From NCBI RefSeq assembly GCF_003014555.1, contig NZ_PYGE01000013.1, positions 1 through 64,000 of the forward strand: DNA of 64,000 nucleotides. Reading direction: 5' to 3'. Positions 25,168-33,723 of this stretch are shown here, piece after piece. This DNA is from Haloactinopolyspora alba. GTDB lineage: Bacteria; Actinomycetota; Actinomycetes; Jiangellales; Jiangellaceae. The notes below the pieces were generated by a model that worked only from the letters and a program-made list of their open reading frames with translations, did not search any database and was not told the origin of the DNA. The position numbers and the translations under genes are program-made. Numbering within the stretch: position 1 is the stretch's first letter; every line of letters begins with the position of its first letter.

Positions 25168-26160
25168 ATGACACACGACCCCGACCGGACCAGGCACGCC
25201 GTCGTCACCGGCGGCGGTGGGTTCATCGGATCACATCTGTGCGACGCTCTCGTCCGCACCGGAACCCGGGTGACCTGCATCGATTCGTTCGAGACCGGAC
25301 AACGGGGCAACCTGGCCCCGCTGCTGGACGATCCACGGTTCGACCTGGTCATCGGCGACGTCGTCGACGGTATGGACATCGAGGGGCCGGCCGACGTCGT
25401 CTTCCACCTCGCGGCACCGTCGACGCCCGGCGACTACCTGCTCGATCCGGTACGGGCGATGCGCACGGCGAGTGCGGGCACGATGAACGCGCTGCGGTTC
25501 GCACACGACAACCGGGCGCGGTTCATCCTGGTGTCCACGTCCGAAATCTACGGCCCGCCGAGTCCCCACCCGCAGCAGGAGCTGGACCTGGGCGTGGTCG
25601 ACCCGGTGCACTCCTACGACGCCTACTTCGAGGCCCGCCGCTTCGGCGAGGCGCTGACCAGCTCCTATCGCGCCGCATGCAACCTGCGGACCGGGATCGC
25701 GCGGGTCTTCAACACGTACGGGCCGCGGATGCGGCTGGACGACGGGAGGGTCCTGTCCCGGTTCATCCGGCAGGTACTGGCCAACGACCGAGTGACCGTC
25801 CCCGGCAGCGGCGCGCAGCGGCGGTCGCTGTGCTACGTCGCCGACACGGTGACCGGCCTGACGACGCTGGCGTACGGCGAGCACCCCGGCCCGGTGAATA
25901 TCGGCAACCCGGACGACACGTCGGTCTACGAGCTGGCGCGACAGCTGACCGAACTGTCCGGCAGCGACACCGGGATGGAGTTCGTGGACTCACCCACCGA
26001 CCGCATGCACTCGCGGCGGCCGGACATCGGGCTTGCCACCGAGGTCCTGGGGTGGCGGCCGCGGACGACGGTGCGCGAGGGACTGGCGAGCACGGTCGCC
26101 TGGTTCCGGCGCGACGGAGTGCCCGCGTCGGACCCGTACGCGGCCGGCCGGCGCGGCTGA
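25168..26160 (+). CDS. NAD-dependent epimerase/dehydratase (UDP-xylose-synthase-like) with altered catalytic motif
   Basis: A 330-residue extended SDR. The Rossmann motif GGGGFIGSH is at ~15-23, then FHLAAPSTPGDYLLDPV and VSTSEIYGP, as in UDP-glucuronate decarboxylases. The expected YxxxK reads Y153-F-E-A-R157, so the lysine is replaced by arginine and an extra Tyr precedes it. ARVFNTYGPRM and the sugar-nucleotide region QRRSLCYV follow normally. It may be a nucleotide-sugar enzyme with changed chemistry. GGGAG precedes ATG 25168 by about 3 bases, which is close; no other start is better. Confidence 0.75.
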   Translation: MTHDPDRTRHAVVTGGGGFIGSHLCDALVRTGTRVTCIDSFETGQRGNLAPLLDDPRFDLVIGDVVDGMDIEGPADVVFHLAAPSTPGDYLLDPVRAMRTASAGTMNALRFAHDNRARFILVSTSEIYGPPSPHPQQELDLGVVDPVHSYDAYFEARRFGEALTSSYRAACNLRTGIARVFNTYGPRMRLDDGRVLSRFIRQVLANDRVTVPGSGAQRRSLCYVADTVTGLTTLAYGEHPGPVNIGNPDDTSVYELARQLTELSGSDTGMEFVDSPTDRMHSRRPDIGLATEVLGWRPRTTVREGLASTVAWFRRDGVPASDPYAAGRRG

Positions 26161-26194
26161 GACGGGCCGGCCACGCCGGCACGCGGGGACACGG

Positions 26195-26458
26195 TCACTG
26201 CTTGCGGGCGGCCATCAGCTTCGAGGCGCCGCCCACGCCCACCGCGGCCAGCCCGACCTGGACCACGATCTCGATCCAGTCGATGCCGGACGTGTCCCGC
26301 AACGGGCCGACGATGGCGGTTCCGATCAGCGCGGCGACGATGCCGATCAGGATCGTCAGCCAGATGGCGATCGTCTGCCTGCCCGGTACGACCAGCCGGC
26401 CGAGCGCGCCGATGATGGCGCCGACGACGACAGCCGAGATGATTCCGCCGATATCCAC
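26195..26458 (-). CDS. GlsB/YeaQ/YmgE-family membrane protein
   Basis: An 87-residue protein with three hydrophobic segments: IISAVVVGAIIGALGRLVVPG, then WLTILIGIVAALIGTAIVG, then a third near the end. This matches the transglycosylase-associated (GlsB/YeaQ) stress family of the inner membrane. GTG 26458 is used because GGGAGGA lies 3 to 4 bases before it. The frame stays open far upstream only because it runs antisense to the next gene. It lies downstream of and convergent with the epimerase gene. Confidence 0.85.
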   Translation of the reverse strand: MDIGGIISAVVVGAIIGALGRLVVPGRQTIAIWLTILIGIVAALIGTAIVGPLRDTSGIDWIEIVVQVGLAAVGVGGASKLMAARKQ

Positions 26459-26636
26459 GAGTCCTCCCGAGCAGCGCAGTGACGAGGAATCGTTCCTCTT
26501 CCTCTCCGTACCCGTCCGTGCCGAACCGAACCGGACATGCTCGTCGTCCCCCGTGGACGCATCCTGCTGTGGCCTAAGCTCGGGACGTGACGAGGAACGA
26601 GGCCGACGACTACCCGCAGTGACACGGAGCGCCACC

Positions 26637-27671
26637 ATGGACGTCGAGGCGGAGATCAGCACGCTGTTCGGTCTCCCGCTCGAGGAGTTCGTCGCCGCCC
26701 GCAACGCACTCGGCAAGCGGGCCCGCACCGACGTTTCCGCCGATCTGGCTGCGCGCATCAAGGCGCTGCGCAAGCCGACGACGACGGCGTGGCTGGCGAA
26801 CCAGCTCGCCCGCCGGCACCGCGAGGACGTTGACGAGCTTGTCGACCTCGGCGCCCGGATGCGCGAGGCCACCGCCGCCCGCGACGGCGACCTGCTGCGC
26901 GAGCTGACCGCCCGGCGTAAGGAACTGGTGGACGCGTTGTCCCGCGCGGCGCGCGAGCTGGCCGGCGCGGCCGGGTACGGCATGAGCGACGACGTCGCCT
27001 CCGCGCTCGGCGAGACGCTGCACGCGGCGCTGGCAGATCCCGCTTCCGGCGAGCAACTGCGCGCCGGCCGACTGGGCCGTGCCCTGCAGCACACCGGGTT
27101 CGGCCCGGTGATCGGAGGCGACGAGACGGCAGACGTGATCTCGCTCGGGCAGGCGCGGTCCGTACGCGAACAGCGCCGCGCCGACCCGACCACGGCAACG
27201 CCCGCGGCACCGGCCGCCACACCGGCCACCACACCGACCGCCACACCGGCCGCCACGCCGGGGACGGGCGACGAGGGCGGCGCGGACGAGGCACTCGCGA
27301 CGGCGCCCTCCCCCGACGCCGCGCGCACGGAGCCGCCCCGGCACGAGAACCGGAGGCAGGAACGCGACCGCCGCCGGACCGAGGCGAGCGAGGAGCTCGA
27401 ACGCGCCCGCTCGGCCGTCGCGGCGGCGGACGAACACGTCGACGAACTGACGGCTGCCCTCGAGCACCGCCGCACACAACTGCACGACGCCGAGGCGACC
27501 GTTCAGCGCCTCACCGACGAACTCGAATCCGCGCGCCGACAGCTGGAGCGGACACGCGCCGCCGTCGACGACACCCACGCGGAGCTCGAGGGGGCCGGCG
27601 CCGAGGCGGAAGCGGCCCGCAACCGCCGCCGCGAGGCCACCCGGCACCTCGCCCGGCTCGACGGCAGCTGA
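26637..27671 (+). CDS. Ala/Arg-rich coiled-coil protein of unknown function
   Basis: A 344-residue cytoplasmic protein not assigned to a named family. Residues ~1-180 are helical and include TTTAWLANQLARRHREDVDEL. Residues ~180-235 are a Pro/Ala/Thr-rich linker with repeated ATPA units. Residues ~240-340 form a long coiled coil rich in E, R and A (SEELERARSAVAAADEHVDEL). Similar two-part proteins occur widely in actinomycetes without a known role. ATG 26637 lacks a strong ribosome site. A clear terminator follows. Confidence 0.65.
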   Translation: MDVEAEISTLFGLPLEEFVAARNALGKRARTDVSADLAARIKALRKPTTTAWLANQLARRHREDVDELVDLGARMREATAARDGDLLRELTARRKELVDALSRAARELAGAAGYGMSDDVASALGETLHAALADPASGEQLRAGRLGRALQHTGFGPVIGGDETADVISLGQARSVREQRRADPTTATPAAPAATPATTPTATPAATPGTGDEGGADEALATAPSPDAARTEPPRHENRRQERDRRRTEASEELERARSAVAAADEHVDELTAALEHRRTQLHDAEATVQRLTDELESARRQLERTRAAVDDTHAELEGAGAEAEAARNRRREATRHLARLDGS

Positions 27672-27685
27672 TCGACCGTCGCACG

Positions 27686-27721
27686 TCCGTCCCCGGCCGA
27701 GGCTCCGGCCGGGGACGGACT
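27686..27721. terminator. Bidirectional terminator
   Basis: GTCCGTCCCCGGCCG (27686-27700) pairs perfectly with CGGCCGGGGACGGAC (27707-27721) around 6 bases. It lies between two convergent genes (the coiled-coil protein and the phosphodiesterase) and can serve both. Confidence 0.85.
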
Positions 27722-27746
27722 TCCGCGTGGGCTCGGCTGGTCCTGG

Positions 27747-28601
27747 TCAGCGGTGTTCGAGGATGTCCCGCAGGACCCCGGGGTAGTTCGTGATGATGCC
27801 GTCGACACCGAGGTTGATGTACTCACGCATCAGCTGCCCGCTGTTGATGGTGTAGACGCTGATGGTCATGCCGAGCTCGTGGATCCGCTCGACCAGTGCC
27901 GCGTCGGTCACCCGGTAGCTCGGGTTGACCTGCTCGGCCCAGGTGCTGGCCTCGACCAGCTCTTCCTCCGTCGGCTGCGAGCCGTAGAGCAGCCCCACCG
28001 GGACCTCCGGCGCGATCTCGTCGTAGGTGCGCATCGAGTCGATGTCGAACGACTGCACCACCAGGCGGCCGGTCCGCAGCGAGCGCTCCATGTATCCGGG
28101 GATCGACGAGAGCTCCTCATGGATCTGGGCCTCGATGCCCGGGTAGAGCGAGGGGCTCTTCAGCTCCAGCAACAGCCCGGTACGCGGGCCCAGCGCTTCG
28201 ACCACCTCGCGCAAGGTCGGGACCGGCTCACCGGCGAAGTCCGGCGAGAACCAGGAGCCCGCGTCCAGCTGGCGCATCTCCTCCAGCGTGAAGTCGCCGA
28301 CGTTCCACGGCGCGCGGTCGGGGAAGACCTCTTCCACGTTCGTCGTGCGCTCGAGCGTGACGTCGTGCATGATCACCAGCTCGCCGTCCGCCGAGCGCTG
28401 CACGTCCACCTCGACGAAGCTCGACCGCTGGTCGACGGCGTACTCGACCGCCGCGACGGTGTTCTCGGGGGCGGATCCGGAGGATCCGCGATGGGCGATG
28501 TCCACGACGTCGGCCTCCGGTTTCGCCTGCGCGGGAGCCGCGAGGGCGGCGCCGAACACGGCGGTGGCGCATACCGCGCCGAGGGTCCGCATGGTGCGCA
28601 T
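27747..28601 (-). CDS. Secreted glycerophosphodiester phosphodiesterase
   Basis: A 284-residue exported enzyme that splits glycerophosphodiesters to glycerol-3-phosphate. A signal peptide (MRTMRTLGAVCATAVFGAAL, cleaved near AQA) is followed by the GDPD motifs AHRGSSGSAPENT, VEVDVQRSADGELVIMHD and a C-terminal GVDGIITNYP. ATG 28601 is chosen because AAGGAGAG lies 6 bases upstream; an earlier ATG would add eight residues before the signal. It is divergent from the PhoD gene, fitting joint control by phosphate starvation. Confidence 0.9.
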   Translation of the reverse strand: MRTMRTLGAVCATAVFGAALAAPAQAKPEADVVDIAHRGSSGSAPENTVAAVEYAVDQRSSFVEVDVQRSADGELVIMHDVTLERTTNVEEVFPDRAPWNVGDFTLEEMRQLDAGSWFSPDFAGEPVPTLREVVEALGPRTGLLLELKSPSLYPGIEAQIHEELSSIPGYMERSLRTGRLVVQSFDIDSMRTYDEIAPEVPVGLLYGSQPTEEELVEASTWAEQVNPSYRVTDAALVERIHELGMTISVYTINSGQLMREYINLGVDGIITNYPGVLRDILEHR

Positions 28602-28762
28602 GAGTGCTCTCCTTCGTCCGGACATGACGCCCGGGTGGGGGTCGTGGCACAGCGTGCGTCAACAACAGTGTCATACGGGTGGCCTCGTCCTGAATACCCA
28701 GTGACCATCATTCAGGGGATACATAGACCAATGGTCTGCAATTGTCCTCAATGTCGGCGCGC

Positions 28763-28773
28763 GTTCACCTACG
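28763..28773 (+). promoter_or_regulatory. Candidate PHO-box unit between the phosphodiesterase and phoD genes
   Basis: GTTCACCTACG fits the actinomycete PhoP half-site pattern (G-G/T-TCA-YYY-R-C/G-G). It lies 94 bases before the PhoD start. A PhoP site normally needs two adjacent 11-base units, and the neighbouring units match poorly, so this is only a candidate. Confidence 0.35.
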
Positions 28774-28866
28774 CCGGAAACCATGGCCGGGGCCTCGAGC
28801 CCGATGGCCAGCCAGGGGTCTCGAGCCCCGGTGTGCCGCCCACGTCCCCCACTCGAACGGAGCAGC

Positions 28867-30429
28867 ATGGCGCCGACGGATACGCCGCCACCCACCTTCG
28901 ACCGACGAACGTTCCTCCGGCTCAGCGGCGTCAGCTCGGCCGCCCTGGCACTCGGTGTCGCCGCGAGCGACGCCGATGCCGCGGCCACGCCCGGCGGCCC
29001 GGTCCCCGACGGCGTGTTCGGCCTGGGCATCGCCTCCGGCGACCCCGGCCCCGGCAGCGTCGTGCTCTGGACCAGACTCGCCCCGGAACCGCTGGCCGCT
29101 GACGGCCACGGCGGGATGCCGCTGCGCCCGGTGCCGGTGCGCTGGGAGGTGTCGCCGGACGAGCGGTTCCGCGTCGTCGCCCGCCGCGGCACGGCCATCG
29201 CCTCGCCAGAGCTCGCACACGCCGTCCACCCGCTGGTGGAAGGGCTCGAACCAGGACGCGAGTACTTCTACCGGTTCCGGGTCGGCCGGGAGGTCAGCCC
29301 GGTCGGCCGCACGAAGACGCTGCCGGCCGCTGGAGCATCCACGTCGTCGTTCAGCTTCGCCACCGCGTCGTGCCAGGCCTGGTACCACGGCCACTTCAGC
29401 GCCTACCGGCACCTCGCGAACGAGGAGCTGGACGCGGTCTTCTTCCTCGGCGACTACATCTACGAGTACGGCATCGGCGAGTCGAACCTCTGGCGCGCCG
29501 GCGCCTCCGTCGCTCCCGAGCACGGCGCCGAGATCGAGACCCTGGAGCAGTTCCGGCTGCGCTACGCCCTGTTCAAGACCGACCCGCACCTGCAGGCGCT
29601 GCACGCGACCGCGCCGTGGATGGTGACCTGGGACGACCACGAGGTGCAGAACAACTACGGCGCCGACGGCTCCCGGTACGGCATCAGCACCGAGCACTTC
29701 CCGCACCTGCGCGCCGTCGCCTACCGCGCGTTCTACGAGAACCTGCCGCTGTCGCTGTCGACGATGCCCGACGGCCCCGACAGCACCGTCTTCCGCCGCT
29801 TCGACGTGGGGTCGCTGGCCCGGTTCAACGTGCTGGACACCCGCCAGTTCCGGGACGCGCCGCCGGTGGACCGCGAGGACCAGTACGACGAGCGGCGCAG
29901 CATGCTCGGCCGGCAACAGGAACGGTGGCTGTACGAGGGCATGTCCGGCTCGCCGGCGACATGGAACGTGGCGGCCAACGGTGTCACCGTCTCCGCGATC
30001 ACCGAGGACCGCACCGACCAGTGGGACGGCTACCCGGCCGCGCGCGCCCGCCTGATCGAGGCGATGCGCACCACCAGCAACCCCGTCGTGCTCACCGGCG
30101 ACATCCACCGCCACGTCGCCTCCGAGCTGAAGGCGGATTTCGCCGACCCGGACTCGCCGACCGTGGGTGTGGAGCTCATCTGCACCTCGGTCGCCTCCGG
30201 CGGCGACGGTGCGCCCACCGACGGCTACACGCCGGACTGGGTCCAGCACCCGTACGTGAAGCTCTACGACGGCAGACGCGGCTACGTCCACTGCCGGATG
30301 ACACCCGACGAGCTGACGTCCCGGTTCCGGATCGTCCCGTGGATCGAAGCCGACGCCGACGCGCCGGTCCGGACGACCGCGCGGTTCGTCACCCCGGCCG
30401 GCGCGCCGGGCCTGGAAGGGCAGGAGTGA
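28867..30429 (+). CDS. phoD: PhoD-type alkaline phosphatase/phosphodiesterase
   Basis: A 520-residue enzyme with a Tat signal (DRRTFLRLSGV at ~12-22, then an Ala-rich stretch). The PhoD N-terminal domain (FGLGIASGDPGPGSVVLWTRL) is followed by the metallophosphatase core: FATASCQAW, FLGDYIYEYG, VTWDDHEVQNN and NPVVLTGDIHRHV, which supply Fe/Ca ligands in characterised PhoD. It releases phosphate from esters outside the cell. The next gene starts one base after its stop, so they form an operon. Confidence 0.9.
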   Translation: MAPTDTPPPTFDRRTFLRLSGVSSAALALGVAASDADAAATPGGPVPDGVFGLGIASGDPGPGSVVLWTRLAPEPLAADGHGGMPLRPVPVRWEVSPDERFRVVARRGTAIASPELAHAVHPLVEGLEPGREYFYRFRVGREVSPVGRTKTLPAAGASTSSFSFATASCQAWYHGHFSAYRHLANEELDAVFFLGDYIYEYGIGESNLWRAGASVAPEHGAEIETLEQFRLRYALFKTDPHLQALHATAPWMVTWDDHEVQNNYGADGSRYGISTEHFPHLRAVAYRAFYENLPLSLSTMPDGPDSTVFRRFDVGSLARFNVLDTRQFRDAPPVDREDQYDERRSMLGRQQERWLYEGMSGSPATWNVAANGVTVSAITEDRTDQWDGYPAARARLIEAMRTTSNPVVLTGDIHRHVASELKADFADPDSPTVGVELICTSVASGGDGAPTDGYTPDWVQHPYVKLYDGRRGYVHCRMTPDELTSRFRIVPWIEADADAPVRTTARFVTPAGAPGLEGQE

Positions 30430-30430
30430 G

Positions 30431-31297
30431 ATGAGCACGATCGACACCGCGCCGCCGCGACCGGCCACCGGGCTGCAGGGCACCGGCGAACTGGCCGGCA
30501 TCGTCCTCGACTGGACCCCGGTTCCCTGGGAGACCGTCGTCGACCACTACGCGCTGTACGCGGCCGAGGACGCCGACGACGTCGCCGTCGAGGACGCCAC
30601 CCTGCTGGCCAAGACCGTCTACCCGCACGCCCAGCACCGCGGCCTCGGCGGCACGGCGCGGCGCTGGGTGTACCGGGTGGTGACCGTCGACGCCGCCGGG
30701 ACACGCAGCAGGCCGTCAAAGCCGATCACGGTGACCAGCCAGGAGTCGGTGACCGTCTCGGGGACGCCGGTCGCCGTTGTCGGCGAGTTCGACGGCAAGG
30801 GGCTGGAGCTCGCGCTGTCGCCCGACGGGTACGCACGGTACACGCAGACGTTCCCGGACGGCGTGGACTTCCGCCACGGCGCGGACGACCCCGCGACCGG
30901 CTGGAGCTACCTGCACCCGGGACCGGCCGACGGCTGGGCCGGCCGGCGCGAGCACCGCTTCCGGCTGCGCTTCCCGCTGGACGAGGCCCCCGCCGACGAC
31001 GTCGACCTCGCGCTGTGGCTCATCGACAGCCACGCGAGCATCCCCGGCTCGGCCGTGCTGAAGGTGAACGGGACGACCGTGGATCGCCTGGAGTTCGCCG
31101 GCGGCGCGACCAAGGGCTCGCTGCAGGGCGACAGCACCGTTCCCGGGTCGCCGCTGCGGCCCTCGTACGTGGAGCGCGCGCTGCCGGCGGACCTGTTCGT
31201 CCCCGGCGAGAACGTCCTCGAGCTGCACAAGGACGACGGCTCCTGGATCGCCTACGACGCCGTCGGCGTGTTCGCGCGGCCGCCCGCTCACGAGTAG
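30431..31297 (+). CDS. Fibronectin-III-like and carbohydrate-binding-like protein coupled to phoD
   Basis: A 288-residue protein without a signal peptide. Residues ~10-100 look like a fibronectin type III module (GIVLDWTPVPWETVVDHYALY, RWVYRVVTVDAAGTRSRPS). Residues ~115-285 form a beta-rich domain like the jelly-roll end of polysaccharide lyase family 4 (FRLRFPLDE, SAVLKVNG, ENVLELHKDDGSWIAYDAVGV). It starts one base after the PhoD stop. It may bind a polymer, but how it would leave the cell is unclear. The family is tentative. Confidence 0.6.
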   Translation: MSTIDTAPPRPATGLQGTGELAGIVLDWTPVPWETVVDHYALYAAEDADDVAVEDATLLAKTVYPHAQHRGLGGTARRWVYRVVTVDAAGTRSRPSKPITVTSQESVTVSGTPVAVVGEFDGKGLELALSPDGYARYTQTFPDGVDFRHGADDPATGWSYLHPGPADGWAGRREHRFRLRFPLDEAPADDVDLALWLIDSHASIPGSAVLKVNGTTVDRLEFAGGATKGSLQGDSTVPGSPLRPSYVERALPADLFVPGENVLELHKDDGSWIAYDAVGVFARPPAHE

Positions 31298-31298
31298 C

Positions 31299-32594
31299 TC
31301 AGCCGCCGTGCCCGAACGGGGCCAGGGTCGTTCCGTCATCCATCCGCAGCCGGAGCGAACCGACCGCGGCCCCGGCTCGGGCACCCGCGTCCGAGCCGGA
31401 CGCGCCGGTGGTGACGACGTGCCCGAGGCGGCTGTTGTTGTCCACCGGCCGGCCGGCTCGGACCGGGGTCGCCGTCTCCCACCGGTGCACCGCCGGGTCG
31501 GCCGCCAGCCGGTCCGTGCCGTCGACGCGGGTCACCGTCCCCGCGGACGGCGAGACCACGAACGCCACGGCCGCCGCATCAGCTCCGGCGGCGACCGGTG
31601 CGCGCACCGTCCCGACCGTGGGCGCCCGGCCGAGCGCCAGGTCGATCAGCACCTCCAGCGGATGCGTGCCGGTGACCAGCCGGACCAGGTCGAAGATGTA
31701 CCCGCCGGCCTGGCGCGGGTTGATCTCGACGATGCGCGGTCCCTGGCCGGTGAGGCGCACCTCGGTGTGGCTGAGCCCGTGCGTGTAGCCGATCGCCCGC
31801 AGGGCCGCCCGCACGTGCGTCTCGACCGCGGCCCCGGTGTCCGGCGCGAGCGCGGCCGGGAACCGGTGACCGGTCTCGACGAACGCGCGAGCACCGTCGA
31901 CGGCCTTGGCCGTGATGCCGATGACGGTCGTCTCCCCGTCGCGGGTCACCGCCTCCACGCTGACCTCGGGGCCGTCGAGCGGCTGTTCCATCAGCAGCAA
32001 CCGCGCCAGCCGCTGGCCCCGGGTGTTCCGCTCGACCCCGCTGACCTCCCAGAAGGCGTCCTTCAGGGCGGCCTCGTCGGTGACCAGCCGTACCGACGTG
32101 CCGGAGTTCAGGTCCACCGGCTTGGCCACCAGCGGGTAGCCCAGTTCCGCGGCCGCGAGCCGGGCGGCCTCCCACGACGCGGCCGTCCGGTACGCGGGCG
32201 TCGCCAACCCGGCACGCGCGGTACTGGCGCGGACCTCGTCCTTGCGTGCGGCGCGCCGGACGACCTCGGCGTCGACGCCCGGCAGGCCCAGCGTCGACGC
32301 GGCATGCGCGACCGCCTCGAGGTAGTAGTCACAGGTGGACAGCACGCCGTCGACCGTCCGGCGGGCGGCCAGGGCGGTCGCGGCGGCGGCCAGATCCGGC
32401 CGGCCGTTGGTCTCCACCACCACGACCTCGTCTGCGTCACGCACGACCGGGTGCGCCGAGCCGTCTGGCAGGTCGGGGTACAGCGACGGGTCACGGGTGA
32501 ACAGCACGTAGCGGTGTCCCGACTCGCGGATCAGCGGTGGCAGGCTCAACCCGGTGGAGTGCAGCCAGCTCTCGATCATCAGCAACGTCGCCAC
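31299..32594 (-). CDS. ATP-grasp ligase coupled to the nicotianamine synthase-like gene
   Basis: About 431 residues. It has a pre-ATP-grasp domain (LLMIESWLHSTG, VLFTRDPSLYP) and an ATP-grasp core with ELGYPLVAKPVDLNSGTSVRLV (nucleotide Lys), VSVEAVT and the magnesium-binding EINPRQAGGY. The closest style is the carboxylate-amine ligases that join amino acids. GTG 32594 has GGAGG 7 bases upstream; GTG 32600 overlaps the upstream stop as GTGA. The gene directly follows a nicotianamine synthase-like gene, so it may amidate or extend that product. Substrate inferred. Confidence 0.75.
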   Translation of the reverse strand: MATLLMIESWLHSTGLSLPPLIRESGHRYVLFTRDPSLYPDLPDGSAHPVVRDADEVVVVETNGRPDLAAAATALAARRTVDGVLSTCDYYLEAVAHAASTLGLPGVDAEVVRRAARKDEVRASTARAGLATPAYRTAASWEAARLAAAELGYPLVAKPVDLNSGTSVRLVTDEAALKDAFWEVSGVERNTRGQRLARLLLMEQPLDGPEVSVEAVTRDGETTVIGITAKAVDGARAFVETGHRFPAALAPDTGAAVETHVRAALRAIGYTHGLSHTEVRLTGQGPRIVEINPRQAGGYIFDLVRLVTGTHPLEVLIDLALGRAPTVGTVRAPVAAGADAAAVAFVVSPSAGTVTRVDGTDRLAADPAVHRWETATPVRAGRPVDNNSRLGHVVTTGASGSDAGARAGAAVGSLRLRMDDGTTLAPFGHGG

Positions 32595-32596
32595 GG

Positions 32597-33469
32597 TCAC
32601 TCCTCCGATGTGTTCACGCGCGCGAGCACGGCGGAGTTGATCACGTCGTTGACCGGGTGCACGACGGACAGCAGCTCGTAGCCGTCCAGCGCGTCCACGT
32701 CGACCGCGGGGTACAGCACCTGCCGCAGCCCGCGGGCGCTGCGCGCGAGAACAACGGCGCCCGGTTTCGCCGAGCCGGCCATCCGGCGCAGGACGCGGGC
32801 CTTGCCCGCCGCGTCGCCGCCGACCAGTGCGGCCAGGACGACGACGTCGTAGCGCCCGAGGTCGACGTCGGCGGCGTCCGCGCGGACCCGGCCGAGACCA
32901 CCGAAGCCCAGCGCGCCCGCGACACGCGCACCGGCCTCGAGCGCCTCCGGGTCGTGGTCGACGAGGTCGACGGCGACGTCGAGTTCGCCCGCGAGGTGCA
33001 GCGCGCTCAGCGGCAACGGCCCCGCGCCGACGAAGGCCAGCGAACGCACCCGGGAGCCGACGGCCGAGGCCAGCATCCCGATCTCCATCCGGCTGAGCCG
33101 GCGGTAGTTGTCCGCGTACGGGAAGCGTGCCAGCTCGTCCCGCGGTGAACGCGCCGTCGCGATCCGCTCGGACCACGCCCGCTCCAGCTCGCTCTCGCCG
33201 CGCGAGCACAACTCACGCAGTCGCGGGCCGGCGGCGCGGACCGTCTCGTCGTCGAGGACCGCGGGGGCGAGCTCGTGCGGGACGCTCAGCACCAGCCGCA
33301 CCAGACGCCCGAACACGTCGTCGGCGACTTGGCCAGGACGGAGGTCCGGCAACGACTCCAGCTCGCGGTGCAGGGACAGCAGTTCCGTGCGGACGGTGTC
33401 CCTGCGAGCAGCGACGATGTCCGAAGTTGGTCGATTTGACAGAGTTTTGGTAGTGAGACTCATGTTCAT
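32597..33469 (-). CDS. Nicotianamine synthase-like enzyme
   Basis: A 290-residue protein matching nicotianamine synthases: Rossmann segment FVGAGPLPLSALHLA for S-adenosylmethionine, VDLVDHDPEAL, VVVLAALVG, and the C-terminal HPVNDVINSAVLAR. These enzymes transfer aminobutyrate units from SAM to an amine; bacterial relatives make staphylopine-type metallophores. Two starts are possible (33469 and 33463), neither with a ribosome site, so a leaderless or short-leader mRNA is possible. Its stop overlaps the ATP-grasp start region. No opine dehydrogenase or metallophore exporter is adjacent. Confidence 0.8.
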   Translation of the reverse strand: MNMSLTTKTLSNRPTSDIVAARRDTVRTELLSLHRELESLPDLRPGQVADDVFGRLVRLVLSVPHELAPAVLDDETVRAAGPRLRELCSRGESELERAWSERIATARSPRDELARFPYADNYRRLSRMEIGMLASAVGSRVRSLAFVGAGPLPLSALHLAGELDVAVDLVDHDPEALEAGARVAGALGFGGLGRVRADAADVDLGRYDVVVLAALVGGDAAGKARVLRRMAGSAKPGAVVLARSARGLRQVLYPAVDVDALDGYELLSVVHPVNDVINSAVLARVNTSEE

Positions 33470-33680
33470 CAGACGTCATCGTGCCACAGCCGGTCGCGGA
33501 CGGAGGACGGTTCCGCCGAACAGGTCCGCTCGCACCCGGAACGACGACCGAGAACGACGCGCCCGCCGCGTAACCGTGATGAGACGATCGGCGCCGTGCC
33601 GACGCGGACGAGATGTTCGCGCACTGGTTCGACGGAGCCGCGACGGACCCGGCCGCCGGACACACCGCCGACGACTACGC

Positions 33681-33723
33681 TGACCGTCGTCCGCCGTACC
33701 TGACGCACGACGGACGACGGTCA
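33681..33723 (-). terminator. Terminator of the arsR-SRPBCC pair
   Basis: TGACCGTCGTCCG (33681-33693) pairs perfectly with CGGACGACGGTCA (33711-33723) around 17 bases. The right arm includes the stop codon of the SRPBCC gene read on the minus strand. The rest of 33470-33680, upstream of the nicotianamine synthase-like gene, holds no recognised site. Confidence 0.7.
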
